Shown: positions 33,491-42,523 of the stretch, piece by piece
How positions within the stretch are numbered: position 1 is the stretch's first letter
Layout of the letters: each line of letters starts with the position of its first letter
Source: Candidatus Omnitrophota bacterium
GTDB lineage: Bacteria; Omnitrophota; Gorgyraeia; JABMQH01
Reading direction: 5' to 3'
NCBI GenBank assembly: GCA_028715645.1
Contig: JAQURK010000001.1
Location: 81,806 to 125,466, forward strand
DNA: 43,661 nt
The notes under the pieces: generated by a model
Seen by the model: the letters and a program-made list of their open reading frames with translations, nothing else
Told to the model about the DNA's origin: nothing
The model's database searches: none
Made by a program: the position numbers and the translations under genes

Positions 33491-34860
33491 TATAAGGCCT
33501 TCGGGTCCCCTTTTATAAGATCGCGCCTTTGTGATAATCCGACAGCCACTAACACAAAAACAAATGGCAAGGCCATCGCCCTATGCCGGAATAACGTCCC
33601 CGCATTACCTTCGGTAAGACCCAGGGCCATATACATGGCAATAAGATAAAATATCAGCAAATCGCCTCCTTTTATCTTGTGGGTGATTATATATTTGCCT
33701 CCCAAGAAAATAGCTGGGATCAGGAAATAAAATAAAATCGTCTCAGGAACAGCCGTAATCTGCAACATGCTGCCAAGCATCCAGGGAAAAGGGGCCAAAA
33801 CGGCTATCAGGAACATAACGGGCATGCCAAACAATACATAATTTATCGGATTAGCAAATTGCAATGTAAAAAAAGCGGATCCAGCCTCTAAGGCCTTGCC
33901 GCGGCGCAGGACATCCATTGCAGCCAAAACCGATCCCGTATCCGATAAATCGTCTTTGTTAAACTCCTCGAAAATATGAAACAGCTTTACTGGTTCTAAT
34001 CCCGTATGAGGTACGGCTAAAACAATAAAAAGCAAAAGGATTGCCGCTGATAAATACAAAAACGGGCTCTTTCTTAGTCTAAAAAAAGGGAAGAACAAAG
34101 AGGCCAAAAGCGCCATACAGAAAATATAAAAAAGAAAGGATCTAAACTCCTTAAGGGCAGCGGCAAATGCTGCTGTGGAAAATAACAAATAAAACCTGAA
34201 TTTACTCTTGAGATTTAATACAGACCAGATTAAAACGGTTATTAAGAAAATAGATATGGGTTCTTTAAGATTCTGTATCGACCAGAAAAATAAAGAGGGC
34301 CAGAAGGCCGTCAAAAGCGAAGCAATCCTCGCCGCTCTTTTATTATAAAACTTCCCCGCAATATCATAGATAAAAATAGCCGTTAAAGACCCGGCGAGGC
34401 AATTAAGTAATACGGGTGAAAGAGAATTCTTCCCCGTAATATAATAAACTATAGCGTTCCAGAAATCATAAACTGTTATCGTTCCACTGGAGCTATGCCT
34501 TACCGCCTCTTTAATAAGCTCTGAGCCTTTTTTGCCCGCCATCCACAAATCAAGGATAACACCCCCATTAGCTGAATATCCCCAGGCATCGCCTATGTGA
34601 CCTGTCCCATTAGACAGATATATGAGATTAAATAAAAATATGGCCGATATTATTCTTGCCGCAGTCGAGATAATGAAGACGGGAATCAAAAAAGTCCTTT
34701 CTTTCTCCCCTTTGCCTGAGATTATGACAAGCCCCCATAATAACCCAAGTCCCACAATTAACACAGGGAACATAAGTTCTGGCGGTATACAGCCCGCGAG
34801 GACCGCTATAATTATACCCAAGATGATAAAATTTCTATTTCTTTGTGGCGAGTTGTCCAT
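33490..34860 (-). CDS. Polytopic GT-C-like membrane glycosyltransferase
   Basis: A 456-residue protein with about eleven hydrophobic helices. The first large periplasmic loop has GHIGDAWGYSANGG, the acidic motif expected for PMT/ArnT-like GT-C enzymes, and LLNCLAGSLTAIFIYDIAGKFY is a typical following helix. WPSLFFWSIQNLKEPISIFL resembles the region after it. It probably uses a polyprenyl-phosphate sugar donor in the periplasm. A Wzy-like polymerase is the alternative. The ATG has a weak GGGA upstream and overlaps the preceding GT39 gene by 26 bases, so the two membrane proteins are made together. Confidence 0.8.
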   Translation of the reverse strand: MDNSPQRNRNFIILGIIIAVLAGCIPPELMFPVLIVGLGLLWGLVIISGKGEKERTFLIPVFIISTAARIISAIFLFNLIYLSNGTGHIGDAWGYSANGGVILDLWMAGKKGSELIKEAVRHSSSGTITVYDFWNAIVYYITGKNSLSPVLLNCLAGSLTAIFIYDIAGKFYNKRAARIASLLTAFWPSLFFWSIQNLKEPISIFLITVLIWSVLNLKSKFRFYLLFSTAAFAAALKEFRSFLFYIFCMALLASLFFPFFRLRKSPFLYLSAAILLLFIVLAVPHTGLEPVKLFHIFEEFNKDDLSDTGSVLAAMDVLRRGKALEAGSAFFTLQFANPINYVLFGMPVMFLIAVLAPFPWMLGSMLQITAVPETILFYFLIPAIFLGGKYIITHKIKGGDLLIFYLIAMYMALGLTEGNAGTLFRHRAMALPFVFVLVAVGLSQRRDLIKGDPKAL

Positions 34861-36022
34861 ACAATCCCAAAATACCTATTGTTGCAAAAATAAACAAAAA
34901 AGGTTCTATTATCAACCTAAAACGCGGGGAACCGTAAAAAACCAGCGTCATCAACTGAAAATAAATAATCGGCAATAAAACAGGGTAAAATCTTTTAAAT
35001 TCCATAAGGGCCATAAAAAAACCTGAAATAAAAAATGGCGCCATTACTACATACATAATATTGAAATATCTTCCTCCCACTATTTCCCAATCAAACGGCG
35101 CCCAAAAATAGAGGATCTTTTTTACTTCAAGACCTAACACCTTCCCTGGATTCTCCTTGATAAACTGAACAGTTTTTCCTACCAAAAAATTGCTTTTTTC
35201 CGCAGGGCAGGCGATCTTGTCAGCCTCGACAACAATAGGATCTTTGTCCCCTGCAAGCATCCCAAAAACGCCTTTCGGCGGGCAATACCCTGAATACAAC
35301 GTTATCCCTCCCTGCGTAGCAACGGGTATAAACTTATGGTAAATAACAAAATTTCTTATAGTCCATGGCAGAAGAGACATTATAAAAAATACAAGCGCCA
35401 CTGAATATTTTTTCATGATATCTGAAAGTGGCTTGCCGCCAAGCGAAAAAAAGAATACGGGGATTATAAATAAAATATATAATAACATCATGACCTTTGT
35501 AAGCGCGGCTGCGCCCAATAATATGCCAAGGACCGCCATTGCTTTACTTTCAAAAGCCCTGGGCGCCTTTAGCAGCAAGAGAGTTATTAAAAGCAGCAAA
35601 AAAGTAAAAAATAACTCGGTTAATAAGAGACCTGCCGATTTAATAAAAGGAAAATAGATAATCGTTATAATCCCCGCTATAATTCCGCCCAGGTTATTAA
35701 TAAGGGATTTGCCGATGAGATATATCAATACGCAGCTAAAGGACCCGATTATGGCCTGTGTGACCCCGACCGCTAAATAATTGTGGCCGAATAACCGGTA
35801 AATAAGGGAAAGAAAAAAAGGATAAAGTGGCGGATAGAAAGAGTGCGGTATGCCGTTTGATTCCACATATCCCTTGCCCTGACTCAGCGATAATCCCAAT
35901 GCATCATAGTGCATTGCGTCTGCAACCGGGATGTCATTGCCTTTAACCACGTAAGCCAGTCTTATCAGCAACGCGGCAAAAAATATCATAAATACTAAAT
36001 ATCTATTTTTTGCGGGTTTCAT
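34835..36022 (-). CDS. GT39-like (ArnT/PMT family) membrane glycosyltransferase
   Basis: A 395-residue polytopic protein. The catalytic loop has PVADAMHYDALG (32-43) and the PPLYPFF motif (64-70), both standard in ArnT-like GT39 proteins, with about nine helices after it. Its size fits short ArnT-like members without a large C-terminal domain. A TTG at 36037 also opens the frame, but the ATG at 36022 overlaps the upstream stop as ATGA and gives MKPAKNRYLVFM, a normal signal-anchor start. It forms a tandem pair with the next GT-C gene. Confidence 0.88.
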   Translation of the reverse strand: MKPAKNRYLVFMIFFAALLIRLAYVVKGNDIPVADAMHYDALGLSLSQGKGYVESNGIPHSFYPPLYPFFLSLIYRLFGHNYLAVGVTQAIIGSFSCVLIYLIGKSLINNLGGIIAGIITIIYFPFIKSAGLLLTELFFTFLLLLITLLLLKAPRAFESKAMAVLGILLGAAALTKVMMLLYILFIIPVFFFSLGGKPLSDIMKKYSVALVFFIMSLLPWTIRNFVIYHKFIPVATQGGITLYSGYCPPKGVFGMLAGDKDPIVVEADKIACPAEKSNFLVGKTVQFIKENPGKVLGLEVKKILYFWAPFDWEIVGGRYFNIMYVVMAPFFISGFFMALMEFKRFYPVLLPIIYFQLMTLVFYGSPRFRLIIEPFLFIFATIGILGLYGQLATKK

Positions 36023-37146
36023 GCCAGGGTATCCCAAAGGTTATAAAATTGTTGTACATATGTATGAATAAGACAATGTTCCTGAGCGTTTTGTTTATTC
36101 TTCAGGCCGAACTCCGTAATCTTTCTTTTATTTCCAAAATAAAACAATATCGCGTTCGCCAATTTTTCGCTATCGGCAGGCGGAACTATAATACCATTAA
36201 CATTATCAGATACCAATTCACGATTGGCGCCTACGTCCGTCACTATGGTAGCCAGTCCCATAAACATCGCCTCAATCAGAACAAGGGGAAGTCCTTCAAC
36301 TATGGATGGCAGGACAAAAACATCCGACGCATTAAGATAATCCGGCACATTCTCTGCGGCTCCTAAAAAAATCACTTTTCCCGTCAGCCCATAATCCTTA
36401 CATCTTTCATAAAGTAGGTCCTTTAAATCGCCATCCCCTATCATAAAATGGCTGAATTTTACCCCCTTTTCGTTGACCCTCTTAAGCGCCTCTATAAGAT
36501 AAATATGCCCCTTTCTGTTGCAAAGCGTTGCCACTGTTATAAAAACCAATTCGTCATTATTAATATTGAACCGTTGCCGTACGGAATCCCTTGGTTCATT
36601 TACCCTGTACATGGAAGGGTCTATGCAATTTCTAATCGTAATAACCTTGTTCGCGGGCAGCCTTTCTTTCGATATAATATCCGCGCGCAACGTCTCAGAA
36701 CAACATACAATGACCTTTGTCATCTTGGCAAGAAGATAATCTGACATGACATAAGGCAGAAATTTAATGCCGCGGTATTGATAATGATCGCTGTGTTCCT
36801 CTGTAATTACGTTGGGTATTCCGCAGGCCAGGGCGGCGATCCGGCCGTGAAAATTAGAATCAAACAAACTGGTCTGGAGGATGTCTATTTTTTGACTCTT
36901 TAGGTATCTTATAACCCTTACGGTTGTTTTTATATTTTTAAAGGCATGGTCCTGTCCTAATTCGTCAACCTTGTAACCTAATTTTTCTATCTTTTCCCCG
37001 ATTTTACCCTTTTTCTTTATGCAGCACAATTTTATATCATATCTGTCTCTGTCTATGTTCTTTAAGAGCGCATATCTTAACTGTTCGGCCCCTCCAACCC
37101 CAAGGCCGACATGTAAAAATAATATCTTTTTTTTCTGTTTAGACAT
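36019..37146 (-). CDS. Family GT4 glycosyltransferase
   Basis: A 375-residue GT-B protein. The N-terminal loop is GLGVGGAEQLRY (14-25), the middle strand VATLCNRKGHIYLIEA (205-220), IGDGDLKD follows, and the catalytic E-x7-E is in EGLPLVLIE (E284/E292). The family is the common capsule and O-antigen GT4 group. The gene overlaps its upstream neighbour (a GT2) by eight bases and the downstream GT39 by four. The retaining transfer of a nucleotide-activated sugar in the cytosol is expected. Confidence 0.94.
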   Translation of the reverse strand: MSKQKKKILFLHVGLGVGGAEQLRYALLKNIDRDRYDIKLCCIKKKGKIGEKIEKLGYKVDELGQDHAFKNIKTTVRVIRYLKSQKIDILQTSLFDSNFHGRIAALACGIPNVITEEHSDHYQYRGIKFLPYVMSDYLLAKMTKVIVCCSETLRADIISKERLPANKVITIRNCIDPSMYRVNEPRDSVRQRFNINNDELVFITVATLCNRKGHIYLIEALKRVNEKGVKFSHFMIGDGDLKDLLYERCKDYGLTGKVIFLGAAENVPDYLNASDVFVLPSIVEGLPLVLIEAMFMGLATIVTDVGANRELVSDNVNGIIVPPADSEKLANAILFYFGNKRKITEFGLKNKQNAQEHCLIHTYVQQFYNLWDTLA

Positions 37147-37978
37147 GGATCCTCTTTTTATTAAAATCGGCTAAAACCCTATATCCTTTATTTCGTAATA
37201 TGAGGTGGGCGGCAATTCTAAAAATATCGCCGTAAAGGAAAAAATTGAGCAATTTACCAAGATATAATTCGGGAGGGGTGAAGTGTAACTTCTGAATAGA
37301 TGCCCTTTCCTCTTCTATAATGGCCCTGCTTGATTCTATACTGCTAAGCCCGCCGCAGTTAAATATGGACACTATGCGTTTCATGTGCGCGCATCGAAGA
37401 CCGTTTTTGTATAACGCCCTTATAAACCATTCATAATCACACACGATCTTGTATCTTGTATTATATCCTCCTACTTTTTTAAAACAGTGCCGGCGAAAAA
37501 AAGCCGACGAGTGGGCTTTGGTATTTCTGAGAAAATGACGCTTTGTAATGAAGCGGGGGTATCTTCCCGGGACATATCCGGCGTTATCCTCATAGTCATT
37601 AACGATATCGCCATATATAAAATCCGTCTTTTTTCTATCAAGAAAACTCACGGCGGTCCTTATGACATCATTGTCAAACAGCCTGTCATCCGAATTATAA
37701 AAATAAAGGATGTCTCCGCCTGCACGAGCGATCCCTTTGTTCATAGCGTCATAGATACCGTTATCGGCCTCGCTTATCAAACAGTCAATCCTGTTTCTAT
37801 ATTTATTTAAAATCTTCAGGGTTCCGTCCTTAGAGCCGCCATCGATTATGATATATTCTATATTGGTGTACGTCTGGGCCAAAAGGCTTTTGATGGCCCT
37901 CTCCAAATATTTTTCCGAATTCAGACAAACGGTTATAACCGAGACCCTTGGCTTTTTATCTGTAAATACCCTACTCAT
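37139..37978 (-). CDS. Family GT2 glycosyltransferase (WcaE-like)
   Basis: A 279-residue GT-A protein. It has VSVITVCLNSEKYLERAIKS (12-31), IDGGSKDGTL, SEADNGIYDAMNKG and the metal motif NSDD, all typical of the WcaE/colanic-acid type GT2 group. HFLRNTKAHSSAFFRR and the later NCGGLSS match the acceptor region of the same group. The stop of the upstream GT4 directly abuts its ATG. An inverting transfer of a sugar during assembly of the repeat unit is expected. Confidence 0.93.
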   Translation of the reverse strand: MSRVFTDKKPRVSVITVCLNSEKYLERAIKSLLAQTYTNIEYIIIDGGSKDGTLKILNKYRNRIDCLISEADNGIYDAMNKGIARAGGDILYFYNSDDRLFDNDVIRTAVSFLDRKKTDFIYGDIVNDYEDNAGYVPGRYPRFITKRHFLRNTKAHSSAFFRRHCFKKVGGYNTRYKIVCDYEWFIRALYKNGLRCAHMKRIVSIFNCGGLSSIESSRAIIEEERASIQKLHFTPPELYLGKLLNFFLYGDIFRIAAHLILRNKGYRVLADFNKKRIHV

Positions 37979-39016
37979 TTAGTTATTCACTATCGTTTTA
38001 TATATGTTGTATGTTTCAAGCGCGGTCTTATCCCAGGAGAAGTCTTTTATCCTCTCACTGCCTTTTTTTACATATTCTTTTCTCAAGCGCGTGTCATTCA
38101 TTGCCTGTCTTATACAGGAACAGAGTTCATCAACGTTATCCGGAGAAAAGAGCAGCGCGGCATTGCCTGCAACCTCCGGAATCGATCCTGTATTTGAAGC
38201 GATAACCACACAGCCGTTGCTCATGGCTTCTAATACAGGCAGGCCAAAACCTTCATAAAGTGACGGATAAATAAAAACAGAGGCGTTTTTATAATAAAGA
38301 CTAAGCAGATTATCGCCTCCCTTAACATGCCTTATATGCCGTTCTAAATTCATATTCCTGAACGCCGAAATTTCTTCATCCGAAAACTTCTCGCCGCCAA
38401 AGCAAACCAGGTCACAATCGTTTTTCAATTTCAACTCGTGATAGGCTTCCAGCAAGACTTTAAAATTTTTGTAATACCACCTTTTACCGACGTATAGAAT
38501 GTACGGCCTCTCAAAAATAGCAATATTTTGATTCAAAAAAATATCGGGCGGATCCGAAACGACGCCCTCATGAACAACATGCACCGGCTTGCCACTCACA
38601 TCATAAATACGGCATAAATCTTTTTTGCAGCTATTTGAAACACATATCAGGCAGTCTGCGTTTAAAATAGACCTTTTTTTGATATTGACTCCATTATTCA
38701 ATTTGTCATATCTATGCGAAAATATCTCATGTATCATATCGTGAACCGTAACAACAGTTTTTATGTCTTTTCTTCTTCGTACGGCATCTGAATAATAGGT
38801 AGGATGATATATATCATATTTATTTGAGCTTAACACAAATTCAATATGTATCATATTCAGCCTGCTTAACCTCCGGGGCAAAAAGGAGCGGCGGCGCAAT
38901 GCATGCACTTCCATATCTTTGTATTTTTTAAGATGGCTTATCAGCACGGAACAATATTTTGACACCCCTCCATGACGCTGAGAATTGAAAATTACATTAT
39001 CAAAAAATACCTTCAT
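37979..39016 (-). CDS. Family GT4 glycosyltransferase (mannosyltransferase-like)
   Basis: A 345-residue GT-B protein. RHGGVSKYC (14-22), VVTVHDMIHEIF (88-99) and YILYVGKRWYYKNF (172-185) match the group that includes O-antigen mannosyltransferases (WbdA/MtfB-like). The E-x7-E motif is in EGFGLPVLE (E255/E263), followed by SNTGSIPEVAG. The specific sugar is a guess from the group. Four bases separate it from the upstream TylF-like gene. Confidence 0.92.
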   Translation of the reverse strand: MKVFFDNVIFNSQRHGGVSKYCSVLISHLKKYKDMEVHALRRRSFLPRRLSRLNMIHIEFVLSSNKYDIYHPTYYSDAVRRRKDIKTVVTVHDMIHEIFSHRYDKLNNGVNIKKRSILNADCLICVSNSCKKDLCRIYDVSGKPVHVVHEGVVSDPPDIFLNQNIAIFERPYILYVGKRWYYKNFKVLLEAYHELKLKNDCDLVCFGGEKFSDEEISAFRNMNLERHIRHVKGGDNLLSLYYKNASVFIYPSLYEGFGLPVLEAMSNGCVVIASNTGSIPEVAGNAALLFSPDNVDELCSCIRQAMNDTRLRKEYVKKGSERIKDFSWDKTALETYNIYKTIVNN

Positions 39017-39020
39017 TGTA

Positions 39021-39839
39021 TTATTGCCTTTTTTTCAATATGCAAAAACAACCGGCAAACTTGTGAGGCAAGATTAACTCGTATCGGCCATCATGTTCGC
39101 TCATAAATTCATCAACGGCTGTTTTAGCCCCTTCGGAAAACCAGCCATAGTCATCTACAATTATAAATCCATCTGCTGATAAGCGCTTATTTAATAATCT
39201 TAATGTGGCTAAAGTTGGGCTATAAAAATCAAAATCCACATAGGCGAAACAGACTTTACCCGGCAAAGACCCGCTATTATTTACAACCTCTTCGATAAAA
39301 CCGGGTATAATCTTTGTCCTTGAGGCCGGAAAGGCAATCTCATTTAGTCTGACTCTAACCAATTCAACCGGACAGGACATGGTTCCTTCATAGTCTTCAA
39401 TAGTCCCCAAATTAAAGATGTCATTAATTAGCACATCTTTTTCATGAGGTTTTGGCAATCCCTTAAAGGAATCAAACAACCATAAATTCTTATGAGTGGG
39501 ACGTATCTCATTGGCCAGAAGCGCTGAGGTCGCGCCCTGCGCCACGCCGAATTCACATATATCACCCTCCACGCCTAACGCCTTATGCAAATAGGATATG
39601 ATATACATGGCCTCGCTCACCCCAACACCCAAAAGTTTTGCCATTAATTCGATCCTGCCTTCGCGATGGGGCAATTCCTTAAAGATTGCCTCGTTTAAAA
39701 AGCCACTAAACTCTTCAACCAAACCCGCGTATTTTAAGTTCTGCTCTAGACGGGCCTTATTATACGCGTCAATTCTGCATAGCTTCAAACCGGCCGGTTT
39801 TAGCAAAGTGGTTATTATTTTTTTAATTATTTTTTTCAT
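39021..39839 (-). CDS. TylF/MycF-family O-methyltransferase
   Basis: A 272-residue protein of the macrocin O-methyltransferase type. GDICEFGVAQGATS (92-105) is the SAM site, FDSFKGLP (122-129) follows, YVDFDFYSPT (200-209) includes metal-binding acids, and VDDYGWF (228-234) with GAKTAVDEF is the second half of the site. Characterised members methylate sugar hydroxyls on macrolides with a Mg ion. Here a 2-O or 3-O methylation of a surface sugar is likely. The ATG overlaps the upstream GT2 stop by four bases. The basic N-terminus (MKKIIKKIITTLLK) may contact membrane. Confidence 0.92.
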   Translation of the reverse strand: MKKIIKKIITTLLKPAGLKLCRIDAYNKARLEQNLKYAGLVEEFSGFLNEAIFKELPHREGRIELMAKLLGVGVSEAMYIISYLHKALGVEGDICEFGVAQGATSALLANEIRPTHKNLWLFDSFKGLPKPHEKDVLINDIFNLGTIEDYEGTMSCPVELVRVRLNEIAFPASRTKIIPGFIEEVVNNSGSLPGKVCFAYVDFDFYSPTLATLRLLNKRLSADGFIIVDDYGWFSEGAKTAVDEFMSEHDGRYELILPHKFAGCFCILKKRQ

Positions 39840-40828
39840 GTATTTTTTAACAGGACCTTCTTCTTAAGCGAAGCCAAGGTCTGATAAAATGTCAGTCTGT
39901 AGAGCTCGAACACCGCGGCGGTTATCATCCGCGTCGAATAATATACGCCGAGCCGCTTCGTGTATTTACAGAGAAATATCAAATATTTCATCAACTTTCG
40001 CCAGTGAAATTTTCCTGAACGGCCGATAACAATAAAATAATCCCTCAGACACCATCTTAGAAGGTAAAATAAATTATAATTAAAATCGCATATAAGCCTC
40101 TTATCTTCAAACAACCTGGCGCTTTTATCTAATAGATCCCTTTGCGCGGTGCTGTAGCCGTCCACATCCGGGCTCACCAACGACACGGATTGCGCATGGG
40201 CGCGGTAAAAAATCAAAGGCGCACTTATAAAAACTATCTTTTCCAGCAGCCCGCATCTAATCGCGAGCAGCCCGTCTGCATAAAATGAAAAAGGAGAACT
40301 GCCAAGTTGTTCAAAACCTCCGGTTTGCCTGATATACTGCGTATCAAAAACGCCATAACATCCCTGAACCCTTATTGATTGCGTAAGATACCCTTTCAAA
40401 AACTGCCGGCCGCTAAAAACCTGTCCTTCCCCCGTAGAAATGCCATCTTGCCCTGGATAGCTGGGGCCCATCGTATATGAAGTAAACACACAGGGAGGGA
40501 AATCATGTTTTATTATAGCCCTGTATATGACCTGGAGAAAATTAGGCTGGTATAAATCGTCATCGCCGAGCCAGGTAAAATATTTGGAATTATTCGCCTT
40601 AAGCAAATAATTGAAGTTATTGACGGGATTTAAATTTCTAGATTGATTAATAAAACGAACCCTCGGATCCTTAATTCTCAGTTTATCCTCATTTATAGTT
40701 AAATTGGGGTTATCGTTAGAAACAATAACCTCAAAATCGGAAAATGTCTGCCCCAGTACGGAAGAAAGAGTTTCTTTCAGCATATCAACCCTGTCATAGG
40801 TGGGCACACCTATCGAAAAAAACGGCAT
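39836..40828 (-). CDS. Family GT2 glycosyltransferase
   Basis: A 330-residue GT-A protein. It starts PFFSIGVPTYDRVDMLKETL, has NDNPNLT near the nucleotide site and the metal motif LGDDDLY near 91-97. The C-terminal third is rich in basic and aromatic residues, probably for membrane contact. A weak ribosome site GAGG lies about ten bases before the ATG. It sits between the CmcI-like gene (20-base gap) and the TylF-like gene, so these may act on the same sugar. Confidence 0.92.
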   Translation of the reverse strand: MPFFSIGVPTYDRVDMLKETLSSVLGQTFSDFEVIVSNDNPNLTINEDKLRIKDPRVRFINQSRNLNPVNNFNYLLKANNSKYFTWLGDDDLYQPNFLQVIYRAIIKHDFPPCVFTSYTMGPSYPGQDGISTGEGQVFSGRQFLKGYLTQSIRVQGCYGVFDTQYIRQTGGFEQLGSSPFSFYADGLLAIRCGLLEKIVFISAPLIFYRAHAQSVSLVSPDVDGYSTAQRDLLDKSARLFEDKRLICDFNYNLFYLLRWCLRDYFIVIGRSGKFHWRKLMKYLIFLCKYTKRLGVYYSTRMITAAVFELYRLTFYQTLASLKKKVLLKNT

Positions 40829-40848
40829 AAAATTAATTCCTCTTTCAA

Positions 40849-41586
40849 CTAATCACTGCTACAGACTAAATAACCGCCGGGATTGCATGTAAAAAGAAGT
40901 TTATTCTCAATCTCCTTATCTGGCTTAAACCTGCTATTTTCTTTAAGGAATTGGCGCAGCGCTGTTTTAGGGTTATTACCGGGCCCCCACGGCCGGGGAC
41001 GATGCCTCTGCACAGGTATTGCTTCAACAATTGTGTCTCCACAAACTAAATAAAAACCCTTTCCTATGAAGCGTGAGTAAACCTTAAGCTCCCTAAGCAC
41101 ATGCTCATGAGTATGAAATGAATCAAGGGATACCAGCACCCTTTTAGAGTTTCCGACAACTTTTTTAACCTTTCTTATAACCGCGTCCTTTACTGAAGAG
41201 CCTTTCACCAAAACAATCCTTCGTGAAAGTCTTTTATGCCGGCCTAACCTCTTGGTGAGGTTGGGGGGAATATAAATATCGATGCCAATCACCTTCTTGC
41301 CTCCCAGGATTTCCATAAGGCTTGCGTAAAATAACAGGGATCCTCCCCATGCGACCCCCGTCTCTATGATGAAATCCGGCCTCGTTTTGTAAATTATCTC
41401 TTGCAGGGCAAACATATCCTGAGGAAACTGAAGTATCGGTTCGCCAAGCCAGGTAGTCTGATGTATCCACATATGCCTGTCCGCCCTGACCAATACGTCA
41501 AGGGCATCCCGCTGTAACCTTTTATCATTCGCCATAATGCCGGCGGACCTAATCCTCAACTCTTCAAATTTCTTTCGCGTGTACAT
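40849..41586 (-). CDS. CmcI-family methyltransferase-like protein
   Basis: A 245-residue protein of the cephalosporin hydroxylase/CmcI family, which in fact has a SAM methyltransferase fold. TTWLGEPILQFPQDMFALQE (44-63) and FIIETGVAWGGSLLFYASLM (72-91) are the hallmark segments, and VIGIDIYI (99-106) follows. Relatives in glycan clusters are thought to O-methylate sugars such as rhamnose. The proximity of a TylF-type gene suggests two methylations. It is preceded by an SDR gene after six bases. A later segment, VEAIPVQRHRPRPWGPGNNP, fits the family. Confidence 0.92.
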   Translation of the reverse strand: MYTRKKFEELRIRSAGIMANDKRLQRDALDVLVRADRHMWIHQTTWLGEPILQFPQDMFALQEIIYKTRPDFIIETGVAWGGSLLFYASLMEILGGKKVIGIDIYIPPNLTKRLGRHKRLSRRIVLVKGSSVKDAVIRKVKKVVGNSKRVLVSLDSFHTHEHVLRELKVYSRFIGKGFYLVCGDTIVEAIPVQRHRPRPWGPGNNPKTALRQFLKENSRFKPDKEIENKLLFTCNPGGYLVCSSD

Positions 41587-41592
41587 TACCTT

Positions 41593-42516
41593 TTAGCCCC
41601 GCAAAATCCCTATTGTTTCAGCTATCCCTGCGCGCAATCTTCCATTGAATTTGAAACCGGTGTCTTCAAACTTTTCGCTGCTCACTTCATATGAAAGTTG
41701 ATTCATTATTCTCGTCGTTACAAAACGTATTTTAAGATCGGGAATAAACGACCGTATCGCCTCGGTGATATCCCGCACTGTAGAATTAACTGTTACAACA
41801 TTGAATACCTCGTTAATAAACAACCCCTTCCTTACAATATGGGATATGGAATTTACCGCGTCGCCCAGGTAAAGATAAGGACGTTTTTGGTCGAAGGCCG
41901 TCTTCCATACCGTAATAGGCTCTCCAAGGCACGCCTGCCATATAAATTTATTTACTGCAGTATGAAAACGCATGCCAATTGAGGTCCCAAAAATCGTGCC
42001 GAAGCGGCAGATACAGAATTTTAACCCATATCTTTGGCCAAATTTAAGAAGCAGCTGTTCTGTCTTTAATTTACTTTCAGCGTATGGGCTTTGGGGTTTT
42101 AAGCCCTTTAAGGCGCAGCCTTCGTCTACAATTTCATCCTGTGTCCCGTATACGCTTGTCGTAGAGGGAAAAAACAGCTTGCATCTGTTTCTTACGCAAG
42201 CCATCGCCACTCTCCTGGTGCCGTATAGATTAACCCTTTTTACCTCATCCGGTTTATCGAAACTTGAAGCGGCATCGGTAATAGCCGCTAAATGAATGAC
42301 TACATCCACCCCTTTAAAATATCTGTTCAAATCGGCGGTGCATATATCTCTTTCGTAAAATTTAAAATCCGTTCCGGATGGCAGATTAAATAAAGACGGA
42401 TATCGTTGAGTCAATAAATTATCCATGATGGTGACTTCCTTAAACTGGCCCCGTTTAAGGCTATGGATTAATTTTGAACCTATATGTCCCAGGCCCCCTG
42501 TGATCAATATCTTCAT
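41593..42516 (-). CDS. NAD-dependent nucleotide-sugar epimerase/dehydratase (extended SDR)
   Basis: A 307-residue SDR. The NAD motif is GGLGHIG (7-13), HLAA lies at 75-78, PSTTSVYG at 117-124, and the catalytic Y145/K149 is in YAESK. The C-terminal domain has FDQKRPYLYLGDAV and SYEVSSEKFEDTGF, as in UDP-glucose 4-epimerase-like and dehydratase-like proteins of glycan clusters. The substrate is unknown. It follows another SDR after seven bases, so the two may act one after the other on the same NDP-sugar. Confidence 0.9.
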   Translation of the reverse strand: MKILITGGLGHIGSKLIHSLKRGQFKEVTIMDNLLTQRYPSLFNLPSGTDFKFYERDICTADLNRYFKGVDVVIHLAAITDAASSFDKPDEVKRVNLYGTRRVAMACVRNRCKLFFPSTTSVYGTQDEIVDEGCALKGLKPQSPYAESKLKTEQLLLKFGQRYGLKFCICRFGTIFGTSIGMRFHTAVNKFIWQACLGEPITVWKTAFDQKRPYLYLGDAVNSISHIVRKGLFINEVFNVVTVNSTVRDITEAIRSFIPDLKIRFVTTRIMNQLSYEVSSEKFEDTGFKFNGRLRAGIAETIGILRG

Positions 42517-42523
42517 CTTTACA

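Noticed and set aside
41234..41470. A 78-codon frame on the minus strand inside the CmcI-like gene
   Set aside because: It is an out-of-frame shadow of a well-supported gene and has no independent features.
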